Source: Selaginella moellendorffii
Taxonomy: Eukaryota; Streptophyta; Lycopodiopsida; Selaginellales; Selaginellaceae
Assembly (NCBI RefSeq): GCF_000143415.4
Contig: NW_003314313.1
Coordinates: forward strand, 18,418-82,417
DNA length: 64,000 nt
Direction: 5' to 3'
The position numbers were made by a program, and so were the translations under genes. Every line of letters begins with the position of its first letter. Position 1 is the first letter of the stretch. The notes under the pieces are model-generated. The model did no database searches. It was not told where the DNA came from and worked only from the letters and a program-made list of their open reading frames with translations. Below, in pieces: positions 1-11,159 of this stretch.

Positions 1-1562
1 TACACAAAAAATAAATACAAAATGATATTTTCCGAGTTCACGAACCTTGAAGAATAAGGAAGTCACAGGGTAAAAGCCAGTTGCTTTTCACTCTGACCAT
101 ATCTCCAGGGACAAGAAGAGAAGCATCCACGGTAGTCCAGGACCCGCCCCGAAGTACCTCAGCGTCCGTTTTTATTTTCGTGATCTGTAAACATCAGGAC
201 TGTTACTTTTGATGGCAGAACGAAAAGAAAGTAGCCTTCTCAGATAAACCTCAGCAATCGTGTACTGGCTTCGCCTTCGTGTATAGATGGTGATCGAGGA
301 GCTTAGCAGCACAATGCAGGTCATAAGTGCTGCAACGAAGAGATAGCTGTTCCAGTACTGCAATATGTACATGATGAGCTGGTAGACGTGGAAAAAAGTG
401 AAGAGCTCGTCGCAGATACTCTGAAATAATGGCTCCGGTTCGAACGGGATTTTGTTCAAACCAACATGCTCTAAACGATTGCTGGAATCCTCGGCACTAA
501 GCCCAGTTGGAGACTGAAAGTGATATGATTTTAGCGAATGTACTTTTATTGAGTAGTAAGACGTACCTGATGAAAATCTGAGAGCAGTGCTCCTACTTGG
601 ATGCGCGCATGGGAGATTTGCGAACCATCCACGAGAACACGAAGCCCTTCAAAGAGAAAATAACGTTTCCCTGAGGCAGTCTCAAGGATATCGACAATCT
701 CAAAATGGCCCTGAGCATCTGGAGGCATAATTATATTCTGAAAAACAAAAAAAAAAAACCAGAGCTGTTTGTGTTTGTAACATATGTGAAGCTTGTGGTC
801 CGAACCTTGAAGCGACGAATGATGTAGACAAGAGCAAACGCATTCGCTGAGAGGATTTCTTCCCGGTCTCTGGCCCAAACAAAAGCGACAGTCGCTTGAG
901 ACAACGGACATGGAAGACGAAACCAGTTGTGTACCCTCCCTTTAAACAGCACCCAGGTGGTGTACCACACAACCGATAGCCACCAGACAGTGAAGAAGAC
1001 CTGGACGAGAGCAAGGGCATAGATGTGATCCTACTCCAAAGCCAAGAGCAGCAAAAGCAAAACTGCTCACCTTGGCATTCAGCTCGTAGGTTCCAAAAAT
1101 GAAATAGTTGCCAAAGAAGCAGAGATTGTCAATTCCACCAATGTCGCACTTGTTGTACGTGTCGAACAAAATGACGACATACAGTGCCAGCCAGTGCAAC
1201 GACGTCAGGCAGCACACGCAGTAGCAAAACTCGCCAAAGTAGGACCAAGTGTAGCCCGTCACAAGCAGCTCTTTTGCTTCCTCCGGCTCCAGCAGGAACT
1301 CCTGGCCTTGAAACCTTGAGGCACCTTCGCTGCCTGTGGCAGGCCTGGAAGACTTTGGAGCTTCTTCCCGTAGAAACACGGGCTTGACTGGGTTCTTTCG
1401 GATCAGCCAGAGCTTCAAGATCTGGAAAGAACAGCAGACGAGCAAGACAAATCCCCAGTAGCAAAACACCGTCACAACGGCAGGATGCGTGACCTTCGTG
1501 ATGAGCACATCACACGAAGGATCACTCACACAGCTCTTTGGACCCGATGGATATCGTCCCAT
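1..1562 (-). CDS. P5B-type P-type ATPase, N-terminal part (runs off the left edge)
   Basis: Likely an endomembrane P5B ATPase (ATP13A2/Ypk9 class; animal members export polyamines from lysosomes). I spliced exons 1072-1562, 806-1000, 567-738, 513 down to about 250, and about 184 down to 46, all with GT-AG junctions; later exons lie outside the window. The product has hydrophobic N-terminal segments. It then shows the P5B-typical stretch KRYFLFEGLRVL, a GLNKIPFEPEP-type linker, two membrane helices around FTFFHVYQLIMYILQYWNSY, and the actuator-domain signature VLRGGSW...LLVPGD...LPCD. The phosphorylation and ATP-binding domains are not in view. P5B pumps are reported from algae, mosses and lycophytes but not flowering plants (family knowledge). 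The ATG at 1562 is preceded in frame by a stop, yet coding-like sequence continues upstream in other frames, so the true 5' end is uncertain. Assignment to P5 is firm; P5B over P5A is likely. Confidence 0.8.
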
Positions 1563-1890
1563 TTTTCACGACAGACAACAACAACAACACCAGGAAGACT
1601 TGTGACCCTCGCTGGAGCTCCTCAAAGACTTGGCATCAAATATATAGGGAAATCCATTCAACGGCATCAGTCGCTGGAACAAAGCATAAAGAGGGGCGAG
1701 ACCAAGCCACAGAAAAGGAAACTCCTGATACTCGAATTCACTGTTCCAGATGCTCCACACAGGCAAATTCAATCACGCCCTTGATGCTGGTCACGGCATA
1801 TTTTCCCCACACACAGGAGACACTCCCATCATCACCCAGCCACAATCCAAAAGCAGCACAGCAATGAAATGCGAACTGCTAGATTCGCGA
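1563..1890 (-). other. Possible 5' exon(s) of the P5B ATPase with frame breaks
   Basis: On the minus strand an acceptor-like TCTAGCAG near 1885 is followed by an open stretch that reads FAFHCCAAFGLWLGDDGS and on through KYAVTSIKGVIEFACVEHLEQ. It stops near 1760. A different frame then continues with a hydrophobic segment (FPFLWLGLAPLYALFQRL) that stops near 1570. Both look like protein, and both are hydrophobic in the way expected of the N-terminal membrane segments of a P5 ATPase, but no splice sites join the frames. Either there are small indels (sequence error or real mutation) or the exon structure is unusual. Confidence 0.4.
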
Positions 1891-2437
1891 TTCCCGATTC
1901 ACTCGTAAAGCGCAGAAAATCCAAATGCCAGTACCTGGAGCAGCACCGGCCCGCTAGCCCGGACGAGACGCGCGCCGCGAAGAACCCTATATTTCGCTCT
2001 CCCCACAGCGCGGTGGAAGACTAACTAGACCACGAGAGGGGGAGAATCTCTCATATAAAGTTATTAGAGCTTTGGTTGACGACTTTTGGCGTTTGTGCTG
2101 GCCTTCTTTGATAGCTACATCTAACATAGCGTTGTTCTTCTCATAATTGGCGATACCCACGATCACTGAAGGCGCACTTTAACATTTTCTCCTTGTCCGT
2201 TGAAAATTTTTCCCTCAATTATTTCATGGTTTGACAAGAAAGGAATGCGAAACGGGGTTCCAAAACTTTACGGATTAGAAAGATTTTGTATGTCTTTTAC
2301 TTTTTCCTTTCTTCTTTTTTTAAAATAATGCGGAAAAAGTATCTTTTCGTTTTTTGCCTTTGGCCAAGTAACATTATAGTGTACAAACATTCTGCTTTTG
2401 AAAAGCAAAAAATAAAAAACCGACAAAACAAAAGGCT
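1891..2437. other. Intergenic spacer
   Basis: GC-rich near 1940-2030, as expected for the promoter side of the ATPase gene, then AT-rich. No open frame here resembles a protein. The A-rich stretch at 2405-2433 includes a run that reads as T-tracts on the minus strand just after the tRNA gene, which fits RNA polymerase III termination. Confidence 0.5.
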
Positions 2438-2510
2438 TGGAGATGCCGGGTATCGATCCCGGTGCCTCTCGCATGCTAAGCGAGCGCTCTACCATCTGAG
2501 CTACATCCCC
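2438..2510 (-). tRNA. tRNA-Ala (anticodon AGC)
   Basis: The 73-nt minus-strand sequence begins GGGGATGTAGCTCAGATGG and has a standard cloverleaf. The acceptor stem GGGGATG pairs with CATCTCC (one G-T pair), with discriminator A at 2438. The D arm carries the A-box sequence TAGCTCAGATGG. The anticodon loop CTTAGCATG has AGC in the anticodon position. The T arm is CCGGG-ATCGATA-CCCGG, matching a B box. T-rich sequence follows on the minus strand (TTTTGTTTTG). There is no intron and no encoded CCA. Confidence 0.95.
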
Positions 2511-3051
2511 ATTTGATTTTCTTCGTATAATGGACCTAATACGCATGTCCAAATGCAGTGTCGGTCGCAATAATTAAGTAAAAAAACCTTACCAGTGACC
2601 ACCCAAACGTGGGGGCGGGCAACCAACACAGTGAATGCGGCCCAGTAGTTACGCCGATCGATCGGTAACTCTTTTTGTAACTCAAAGTAGCTTCCTTGGC
2701 AGACGTCATCCATCCAAGCCTCGAATTTTATCGAAGCCCGGATAATCTTTCTTTTCTTCTGGAATATGCCGCGGAATGGTCAGGTGGACAGATGGATGGT
2801 GCCGATGGCGCTCCCATTCCGCTACAGAATGGCGACCTTTTCTCTTGAAGCGGCTTCTTCCTCTTGTTCCAGTTCTTTCTTTCCAGCGCGGGGGTGAGTT
2901 GTCCGCAACGCCCCCCAAGATTGCCGTAATATCGATCGATCTCGCCCTATTTCCGCGGGCGCCGATCGATCCGTGCTCGCGGCCTCCTCTTGCCATGGCG
3001 GAATCCCTGGCAGGAGCGCTAGGCGCCGGTATCGATTAGGTCGCGGCAAAG
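2511..3051. other. Spacer and probable 5' UTR of the trihelix gene
   Basis: From about 2780 the sequence becomes GC-rich and leads into the ATG of the trihelix gene, so its last part is probably promoter and 5' UTR. Open frames on either strand here have no recognisable domain and look like chance frames in GC-rich DNA. Confidence 0.45.
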
Positions 3052-5771
3052 ATGAGGGATTGGAACGGCGTGCCGATTGCCGCGGGGGGAGGAGCATCGG
3101 ATTTGCGGCAGCAGCAGCAGCAGTATGTTCTTCCTCACGAACTCCAGCAGATGCTCGCCGCAAGAAATCTGGCAGCGGTCTCCTCCAGCGCCAGCGGCGT
3201 GGGTCATTTCTTGGGAATCTCCCGGGAGCCGATGTCGCCGCCACCGCCAGTGCAAGCTCCTCCACAGCCGCAGCACCAGCAGCAGCATTTCGTGAGGGAT
3301 CATCACGCGCATCTCCAGTATCTGGCTCACAATCTCCATGCCAATCCTCCTCCTCACGACCCGCCGGCGTCTTCTTCTTTCAAGCATCTCTTGTCTTCTT
3401 GCTCCGTGGCTATGGCGAGAATTCCTAGCGATCTCGGACAGCAGCACGATCACCCCCAACGCCGGCAAGAAAGCGATCGGGGGGATCATCGTGAGGATGG
3501 CAGCGGCGAGTGGCCCAGCGACGAGGCAAGGGCCTTGATCAAGATTCGCGGGGACATGGAGTCGAGTTTCCAGAGGGGCACCCATCCCCATCTCTGGGAA
3601 GAGATCTCGAGGTATGTGGATAGCTTGCATTCATGGTTTTAGCCCTAAGATTTCGCTTGGAGCGAGCTCCTGGATTTGTGGAAGCGTTTTAGGTTTCTGG
3701 AAGGGGTGCGTGTGGTGATACACGTGAGAGGCCATCCTTTAGAGAAGTTTGTTTGTTCCTCTTTTTGGAGTTTTGCCCCTTTTTATCCGCTTGCATGAAC
3801 AAACATTCTTTCCTTTCTCCTTCTGTGGATTTTCTTTTCGTTTTTAAGTTTTCTATATCACCAGCATTGATTTGGTTTCTTCGTGAATGAACTTCTGTGC
3901 AATGACTCGTGAATTTGCTTGTGCTACTAAACACTTCTCTATATCACCCTCATTGGTCGCCCTTAAGCTTTCCTTTATCACTGGTAGTGACCTTTACTTT
4001 CTCCAGGAAACTTGGAGCCATGGGTTACATGCGGAGCGGGAAAAACTGCAAGGAGAAGTTCGAAGGCATTGTCAGCTATTTCAGAAAGACAAAAGAAGGG
4101 AACGGAGGTGAAGACACAGGCTACCGCTTCTTCGAGGAGCTAGAGGCTTTGTACGGTAGTAACAGTGGGCTTACAATGGGTGCAACAACGACGGAGTTCC
4201 ACAAGGAAGGGAACAATGGAAACCACAACCGTGACAGCGGCGTTGGAACACAGCAGCTGGCGAGTGCGTTGGCACAAGGTGTTTTAAGTAGCAGAGATCC
4301 AGAAGGTGATTGCTCGGAACAACGAGAAAATCACAACAACATTATCGATCATGCCACCACCACCACCAACAACAACAGCAACTTTGACGTGAATTCCTCG
4401 TCAGAGTCATCTGCAGAGTATGACGAGCCCGGTGGTGGAACCAGCGAGTACGGCGACCACGGAAAGAACGTGAAGAAGAGGAAGCGAAAGTCGTGGAAGG
4501 AAAGGATGGCCTTTTTCGAGAATCTAGTTAAGAAGTTTATGGAGAAGCAGGAGCAGATGCAGCAGAATTTTCTGGAGCTGCTCGAGAAGAGAGAGCAGGA
4601 GAGAATGAAGCGGGACGAGACGTGGAGGAAGCAGGAGGTGGCGAGGCTCAACCGGGAATATGAGCTCCGGGTGGAAGAACACACGAGGAGAATCAATTAC
4701 GACACGGCGCTTGCTAGTGCGCTTCAGAAGGCGACGGGTCAGGTTCTTGAAATGCCACACCAGGGACCGGTTCCTTCACCGTACTCCAACACCCTGGCCG
4801 AGAGCAACGACGATCACCACAAGGAGGTGTGTGACTCCATGAACAAAAGGTGGCCGAGAGCCGAAGTCCAAGCTTTGATCCAGCTGCGGGCCGCAATGGA
4901 GACCAAGTTCCAGGAGGTCGGTCCCAAGGGCCCGTTTTGGGAGGAGATATCAGCGGGGCTGGCGTGCCAGGGATACTCTCGAAGCGCAAAGAGGTGCAAG
5001 GAGAAGTGGGAGAACATCAACAAGTACTACCGCAAAACGAGCACCAAGAAGCGGCCCGAGAACACGAAGACGTGCCCATACTTTCAAGAGCTGGACGTGC
5101 TGTACCAGAAGGGAATTATTGGCACGCCGAGCGCGTCCACGAAGTCCGGGCAGCAAAACAATAACAGCGGCGGCAACACCGCCACCACCATCAGCAACGT
5201 CAACAACACTACCAACAACAGCAAGCAGCTGGACGAAACCACTGACGAGCTTGACGAGAGCAACAGGGACGACAGTGGTGGTGTCCAGGGCGAGGCCGAG
5301 GTGCTAAGCATAATGCCCAGCGCGGAAGCGACTCCAACCAACGCAGGAGCCTCGGCCGTCGGCGGTGGCTTGTTCTCGAGTCCCGAGAACTGCGCTCACA
5401 ACACCGAGAGTAGCAAGCTCCAGAGCAACAGCCGGAGCCACCAGAAGCGAGGGTGGATCGACAGCGCCGAGCGTCACACTGGCTCGCTCGGCTTGAGCTT
5501 CGATGCGGTACAGGGAGCGGAGCTACTTTGCGGAGGGAGCAGCACCAAGGCTCTCAAGTTCGACGGTTTCAAGAACTTGATGGATCAGAGGCAGCAGCAT
5601 TTGCTCCACCATCGCCAGCAGCAGCAGCAGCAGCGAATCCAGCAGCAAGGGCCGCCATCGCTGATGATGCAAGAGAGGCAGAGCCAGGAGTTCCAGGAAG
5701 CCGAGAGTTCGGCTACCACGAGAGGGCTGGTGGAAGGTTTTGCGCTCGTGGACGGGCTGGGAAGAAGGTGA
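3052..5771 (+). CDS. GT-2-type trihelix transcription factor with two DNA-binding domains
   Basis: Exon 1 is 3052-3611 and exon 2 is 4007-5771, joined by a GT-AG intron that restores the frame (EEISR|KLGAMGY) and gives 774 aa. A Gln/His/Pro-rich N-terminus precedes the first trihelix (about 144-215: EWPSDEARALIKIR...LWEEISRKL...KNCKEKFEG). A basic KKRKRKSWKERM segment then starts the long central charged helix typical of GT-2 proteins (about 340-430). The second trihelix is at about 467-555 (KRWPRAEVQALIQLR...FWEEISAGL...KRCKEKWENI). The C-terminus has Gln/His runs. The intron falls inside the first trihelix. GT-2 factors bind GT-rich promoter elements in the nucleus through two tandem domains (family knowledge). 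The third conserved Trp position of each domain is occupied by a hydrophobic or aromatic residue. Confidence 0.93.
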
Positions 5772-6262
5772 CGAAAACAAAAACCGAGGTACTTTTGTTC
5801 TTCCAGAGGTTCTTTCCTAGCTTGTTTTTTTTTTTTTTTTTTTTCTCTCTCTTGAGCCTTCGATTCTACCAGGTTGAGAGATGAGTAGCTAAGAAGCATT
5901 CGCGGCTCCTGAAAGAAGAGAAGAGAGGATAGAAACTTTAGCTCTTTAGAGAGGTGTAAGTTATGGTAGAGAAGGGAAGAGAGAAGCTCTGGGAATTTGC
6001 GCGCGAGTAGCTATAGAGTGTGATTCTTTTCGCAAACTACAAAAGTGTGTAGAGAGAGAGATTTCCAGGAACTCGAAGAAACTTTCCTCTCGCGTCGTTT
6101 CTCGAAAGGCTTCGAGAGGTGTGCGTTCTTTTAATTCGATTGTCGGGTCCTTTCACAGCTATACATGAAACAGCAAGCTTTGTTCTTTCTTGTACTGTAA
6201 GAGATGAGATGGTGACCAGAGAGAGAAGCGCACACCACACCACACCGATCTTAAAGATCGAT
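5772..6262. other. 3' spacer between trihelix and AAMP genes
   Basis: The two genes converge here, so both 3' UTRs should lie in this stretch. It contains a pure T run of about 20 nt near 5825-5844 and GA-rich purine stretches (5905-6070). I see no gene. Confidence 0.5.
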
Positions 6263-8138
6263 CTAACTCACTTCGAAAACTCTGGCTGTTGTATCATCCG
6301 AGCCTGACACAATCGCCATGCCATCACTGCGTAGAAAAAAAAAGCATTTTTTTCCAGAGAAAAGAATGGAGAGTTTGGAAGTACCATGTCAATGCCATGT
6401 CCAAAATGCCGTCACTGTGACCGTGGAAGCTCTTTTGACGTGTTCCACTTCGGGGGTCCCAAGCATGGACACTGCCGTCAAGACAAGCCGTGTAGATCAT
6501 CTCGGACGAGGGCGACCAGATTATTCGATAAACATCGTCCTGTGCTCATCACGGAAGCAATTCAAAGAGAGGATTTGCAAGAAAAAAGAGAGGTTTTCTT
6601 TCTACCTGGTGGTCGCAAGTTAAGCGCACTGAGAGTGTTTGGAGGTCCCAAACAATGAGCTTCTTATCTCTTCCGCCAGTGGCCGCCAGGGACAAGCTTT
6701 GAGAAGGCCATGCCAAACTTTAGAATAAAGAAGCAAAAAAGAAAGAAAGAAAGAAACAATGCTGGCGAGCACCTGGGGGATAATGCAATGGCTTCAATGG
6801 CCTGTGTGTGGCCAGATAAAGTGCCGAGAACCTGAAAAGAAGGAATGGCGGAAGAACTAAAGCTCTGAAAGCTACAAGAGGAATAAAAGAGAGAGCTTAC
6901 TCTTCCGCTTTGGATGTTTACGAGACAAACGCTTCCATCCGCGGAGCCCGTAAGAGCAATGCTAGAATCACGGCCTACTGCGACGCACGTAACTCCTCCT
7001 CTGTGGTATGGATGCCCTGTAAGTTCAAAAACCTTTGTAAACGAGCCATCTATAAGTCACTCCCTTTGTCACCTTGGATGTTCCGGATACATTCGCCGGA
7101 CCTTGGATTCCACACTCGCAAGCTACAGTCACTGGAGCCTGTGCAAACAAGCTTTCCTGGAAACGAAAGGAAACAATGAAAGGCATCGAAAGAATCGTGT
7201 CGTGTGAGAGTGCTTTAGCTTTATACCATCTGGAGTGAAGCAGCCGCAAATCACTGATCCACTGTGACCCGTAAACACGCTCAAGCAAGCTCCACTGTCG
7301 GCATTCCACATCCACACTGAAAAGTCCTGCGATCCAGCCAGAAGTATGTGTCCCCTGGGATGCCAACAAAGCCACTGCCAAAAACCAAAGAGAAAGAACA
7401 GCTTAGCGTCTTCGAAAACTAGAAGAAAAGGTAAAGCTTTAGTACCACAATGTCTTCTCCTGGACCCTCCAGCCTGTGTTTCAAGGATCCAACTCCATCC
7501 CAAACACAGACAACGCCATCCAGTCCTCCGGAAGCGAGAAGCTTTCCATCAAAACTAAAAGCTAGCGAGGAAATGGAGTCTTTGTGCTCTGTCACAAAGA
7601 AAGAGGCAAATGATCAATAGCAACAATGATTTTTGCAAACCTTTGAGCTCTAATGGAGCGGCATCATCGCCAATTTTCCAGATGAAAATCTTGTCGTCGC
7701 CACCACCCGTGGCCACCACTCTGGACTCCACTGGGCTGCACGCAACAGCGTAGACAGACTCTACGCAAAAACATTCCTTTTACGCTCTGGATCAAGGAGA
7801 AAGAAGAACAAAAATGAAGCTTCGAATTTACCAGCATGGCCCGTGAAGATATGGATCGAATCATCAACCTCATTACCATCTTCTTCTTCTTCTTTTTCTT
7901 CTTCCTCTTCCCCATCCCCGTCCTCCTCGGCATCAGGCAAATCTATCACAAAGAGGCATTCATTCGCCTGTCCTCTTCACGAGAAATTTCTACCTTGCTC
8001 ATCGATCACAACTTCGCCATCAACATCAGCTTGGTCGATGAACACCGGAGAATCGTCGTCGCCATCGCCACCGCTTGCCTGCTGTGCCACAGTCTTTATC
8101 AACAAAACCCACGCACATCTTACCTGCTGGATCGCCAT
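6263..8138 (-). CDS. AAMP: WD40 protein, angio-associated migratory cell protein (AAMP) homologue
   Basis: A multi-exon minus-strand gene of roughly 400 aa. Exon 1 is only 15 nt (8124-8138, MAIQQ) and the second exon begins near 8081. An acidic N-terminus (DLPDAEEDGDGEEEEEKEEE) is followed by a WD40 propeller, whose repeats are recognisable as FTGHAG..SVYAVACSP..VVATGGGDDKIFIW, HKDSISSLAFSFDGKLLASG, WLCWHPRGHILLAGSQDFSV, VFTGHSGSVICGCFTPDGK, HRGGVTCVAVGRDSSIALTG, LSGHTQAIEAIALSP, LAATGGRDKKLIVWDL, IIWSPSSEMIYTACLDGSV and a final DGMAIVSGSDDTTARVFEV. The stop is at 6263-6265. Introns are about 40-80 nt. The family is conserved from fungi to plants; in yeast the related Sqt1 chaperones ribosomal protein uL16, and a similar role here is only inferred. 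Three telo-box motifs lie just upstream of the start. Confidence 0.88.
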
Positions 8139-8145
8139 AGCTTTC

Positions 8146-8188
8146 CTAGGGTTTAAAACTTACATTAGGGTTTCCTCGTAAACCCTAA
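8146..8188 (-). promoter_or_regulatory. Telo-box cluster upstream of AAMP
   Basis: Three AAACCCTA-type motifs lie within 43 bp: CTAGGGTTT at 8146, TTAGGGTTT at 8165 and AAACCCTAA at 8180. They sit 8-50 bp upstream of the AAMP start codon. Telo boxes are common near transcription starts of plant translation and growth genes and are bound by TRB/Pur-alpha type proteins (family knowledge). Function here is inferred. Confidence 0.55.
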
Positions 8189-9515
8189 AATCACAAAAAA
8201 AGAGATTTCCTTACACTTTGATGCATCTTTGGGACGGGGATCACAGACGTCCAGCAAAGACATCACTTTCTCGTTTTTGGTAGAAGCAAATGCCCGCACC
8301 TCTTGCTTGTTAAAATGGTCTGTGAAGTGAACAAAGTCGAAGTAAACGTGCTCCTGAGGGTTTGCGCAAGGAATCTGTCCCCCACACGGAACACTCGCGT
8401 TGTATGCATCCTTGCCACCCCCGCAACAAGCTACATGTGTGATATCCCTATCAAATCCTGCGACAGAAATCTCCATGCATTTGTAGGGAGAAAAACTCGG
8501 AGACAACTTGAGAACAACTTTGAACTTTGAACTACCATATTTTATCGGGTCTCTGAGCACGTCATAGGAATTTGTAGCGATTCAAGACGAAGATCCTCAC
8601 GCTTGAATGTGGCTTGTTATACAGCGCCAGCAAAGCAGCTTCCAGCATCGAGTTGTGCCTCTTGACAACTTCTCCAATCGCCTTAACGCACCCAAACTCG
8701 TCCAGATCCTCGGCCGGATGTCTCAAGCGATAGTCTGGTGTGGCTGTGGCACGTTGAGAACAATCACCGTTCTAATCCCTTCGGAAACCAAGAGCTGCAA
8801 AACATGATAAATATTGTTAACTTCAAAAGATTTTCCGATCTCAAGCGCTCGCCACCTTTACTGTGTCGACCACCTTGCGCACCACATCCGGGACCGTCTC
8901 CATGATGCTTGATACGCTTCGATTCCTGTCGTCTTGAATATTGTAGTCATTTCCACCTCCACCAACAAGAGCAGCAACACGACCAGACTTTCTAGGATCA
9001 CATCTCTCCCTTTTTGAGCGAAACCACCGGATCTCGTTGTCGAAGGATACTTTCACTAGGACTGGCACGTCCCTTTCCTGGAAATACTCGATTCCCAGAG
9101 CAGTGGCACCAGCGTAGGCGAAGTTTGTTGTGCAATCACAAGACAATGGGAGCATTGAGCGTTAAAGATCAAACAGACTAGCTATAGGAATCAGAAAACC
9201 ATGACAAGAGTTATTCATCACCTTAAAATATGGTGGAAGCTTTACCAAAGTAATCTGTGATGACTCCTCCCTTTGAGAATCGGCCCTTGGTGATAAGGGT
9301 GGAATTAAAAGAGAGGTGCTCTTTGCCAAGTTTCCCATGTCTTCAAGGGAGTCCCCGAAAACATAGATTTTCTCGAAGCACGGCTGCTTAGGGAGAGGCA
9401 GAGAGACGCTCATGAGGGGCGTGCAAACATCAGCTGAGCCATTAGTACATGACGTCGTTTGTGAAGTGGAGAGCTTTGCCGTGAGAAGATTTACTAAAAC
9501 GAGAGCTCTAGGCAT
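8165..9515 (-). pseudogene. GDSL esterase/lipase pseudogene
   Basis: This copy can be followed exon by exon against the intact paralogue at 9710-10995. It keeps a signal peptide-like start, the block I sequence YVFGDSLEDMGN, the GGGGNDYNI block and the C-terminal YFDFVHFTDHF block. Several lesions break it. There is a 25-bp deletion after the block I exon region (near 9290), a CAA-to-TAA stop in the second exon (near 9165), a 7-bp deletion in the third exon (near 8725) and a further 2-bp deletion before the YDVLRDP motif (near 8565). It is therefore not expected to make an active enzyme. It retains the canonical GDS motif that the intact neighbour has lost. Confidence 0.85.
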
Positions 9516-9709
9516 TTTTGCAAGAAATGCTTCACCAATGAATCTCTTTCCTATGTAAAGGAGTTTATTCCTGGATTAGGCAGATCAACATGCAGTAGTC
9601 TTCTATATATTGACAATGAACTGATTTGAGATAGAAAAGTATATATTTTTCATCAATTAGATTAATCTTGGCGTTTTCAATCGCTATGAATATTATGCTT
9701 TGCATGTAT

Positions 9710-10995
9710 TCATTTCATGTGTACACACACATCCAGCAAAGATGTTTGCTTGTAATGATTTGAGATGATATATTCTTCGGTGAGTGAAAATGCCTGTATC
9801 TCCTGCTTGTTAAAACGGTCAGTGAAGTGGACAAAGTCGAAGTAGACATGCTCTTGAGGATTCTCGCAAGGAAGTTGTCCTCCGCATACAACACTCGCAT
9901 TGAATTCATCTCCACCTCCACAGCAGGCTACATGTGTGATATCAGGAAGAAACCCTGTAAAAGATATGAAGAAACTCTGTCGTTTAACTCAAACTCCCAT
10001 ACCATATTTCATTGGGTCTCTGAGCACGTCATTGAGAAATTTGTATCGATTCAAGATGAAGATCCTCGCAGCTGAATATTGTGTCATGTAGAGATCCAGC
10101 AACGTAGCTTCCAGCAATGAGTTGTGCCTCTTGACAACTTCTCCGATCGCCTTGACGCATCCAAACTCGTCCAAGGCCTCGTCACGGTGCCGGAAGCGAT
10201 AGGCTGGAGTGCATGCTGTCTGTGGCACGTTGAAAACCATCACCGTTTCCACACCTTTATACACCAAGTACTACAAAATCACATGTTCACCAAGGATCAC
10301 CTCAAAATTTAAAGCTCGTCACCTTTACAGTGTCCACCACCTTACGCACCACGTCCGGGACAGTCCTCATAATCTCGGACAGTGATCTATTGGCACCATC
10401 TTGGATGTTGTAGTCATTTCCACCTCCGCCAACGAGAGCAGCGACGCGAGCGGACTTTCCGGATTCACATCTCTCTGTGTACGAGTTAAACCACCGGGTC
10501 TCGTTGTCGAAGGATACGTTAACTATGGTGCGTAGGTTCCTGCTTTGAAAGTACTGGATTTCCAACGCAGTGGCACCAGCATACGCGAAATTTGTTGTAC
10601 AGCCACAATCCGAGGGAAGTACCGATAATTGAAGATCAAACAAACTAGCTAAACATTGACAAGTTAGAATTGAACACCAATAGGCCCAAAACGCTACCGA
10701 AGTAGTCTGTGATGATCCCCCCATTTGAGAATCGGCCCTTGGGGCACCCAGGATTTGTAATACCATATGGAAAGGGTGGGAGAAAAAGAGAGGTATCCCT
10801 TGCCAAATTTCCCATGTCTTCGAGTGAATTCCCAAAAACATAGAGTTTCTCAAAGCATGACTGCTTGGGAAGGGGTAGAGAGACACACAGAGGGGAGCAA
10901 ACATCACCGTTACATTGTATTTCCTGTGCGGTGGGGAGCTTTACTGTGAAAATCCCCAGAAGAATCAATGCAAAAGCTTGAAAAACTCCAGGCAT
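9710..10995 (-). CDS. GDSL-type esterase/lipase (secreted), with GNSL instead of GDSL
   Basis: Exons 10698-10995, 10323-10648, 10003-10270 and 9710-9954 join with GT-AG introns into 378 aa. Residues 1-23 form a signal peptide. Block I reads VFGNSLEDMGN, with the nucleophile Ser57 kept but the usual Asp before it replaced by Asn. Block II is GRFSNGGIITDYFG, block III GGGGNDYNI, and block V DFVHFTD supplies the Asp-x-x-His pair. Plant GDSL enzymes hydrolyse esters of cutin precursors, lipids or small metabolites, usually in the apoplast (family knowledge); the substrate is unknown. A conserved CCGGG segment near the C-terminus is typical of the plant subfamily. The gene lies in tandem with a pseudogene copy upstream of AAMP. 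Confidence 0.9.
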
Positions 10996-11159
10996 TCTAG
11001 CTGCTGATTTAAGAGTCTAGTCTGATCTGCGTTTATATGAAAAGGAGTCAAGTTTCAGAATTAAGTCAACATAGAGTTGCGTTTCACAAGTCACAGGCAT
11101 AAATCTTGCCAGTTTAACTCTTGAAGGAATCTAACCAAATAGCGTGACTTGAGTTTTCG

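Noticed and set aside
2268-2570. Open frame with VERSLSMREAPGSIPGIS on the minus strand
   Set aside because: It is the translation of the tRNA-Ala gene and its flanks, a well-known false protein.
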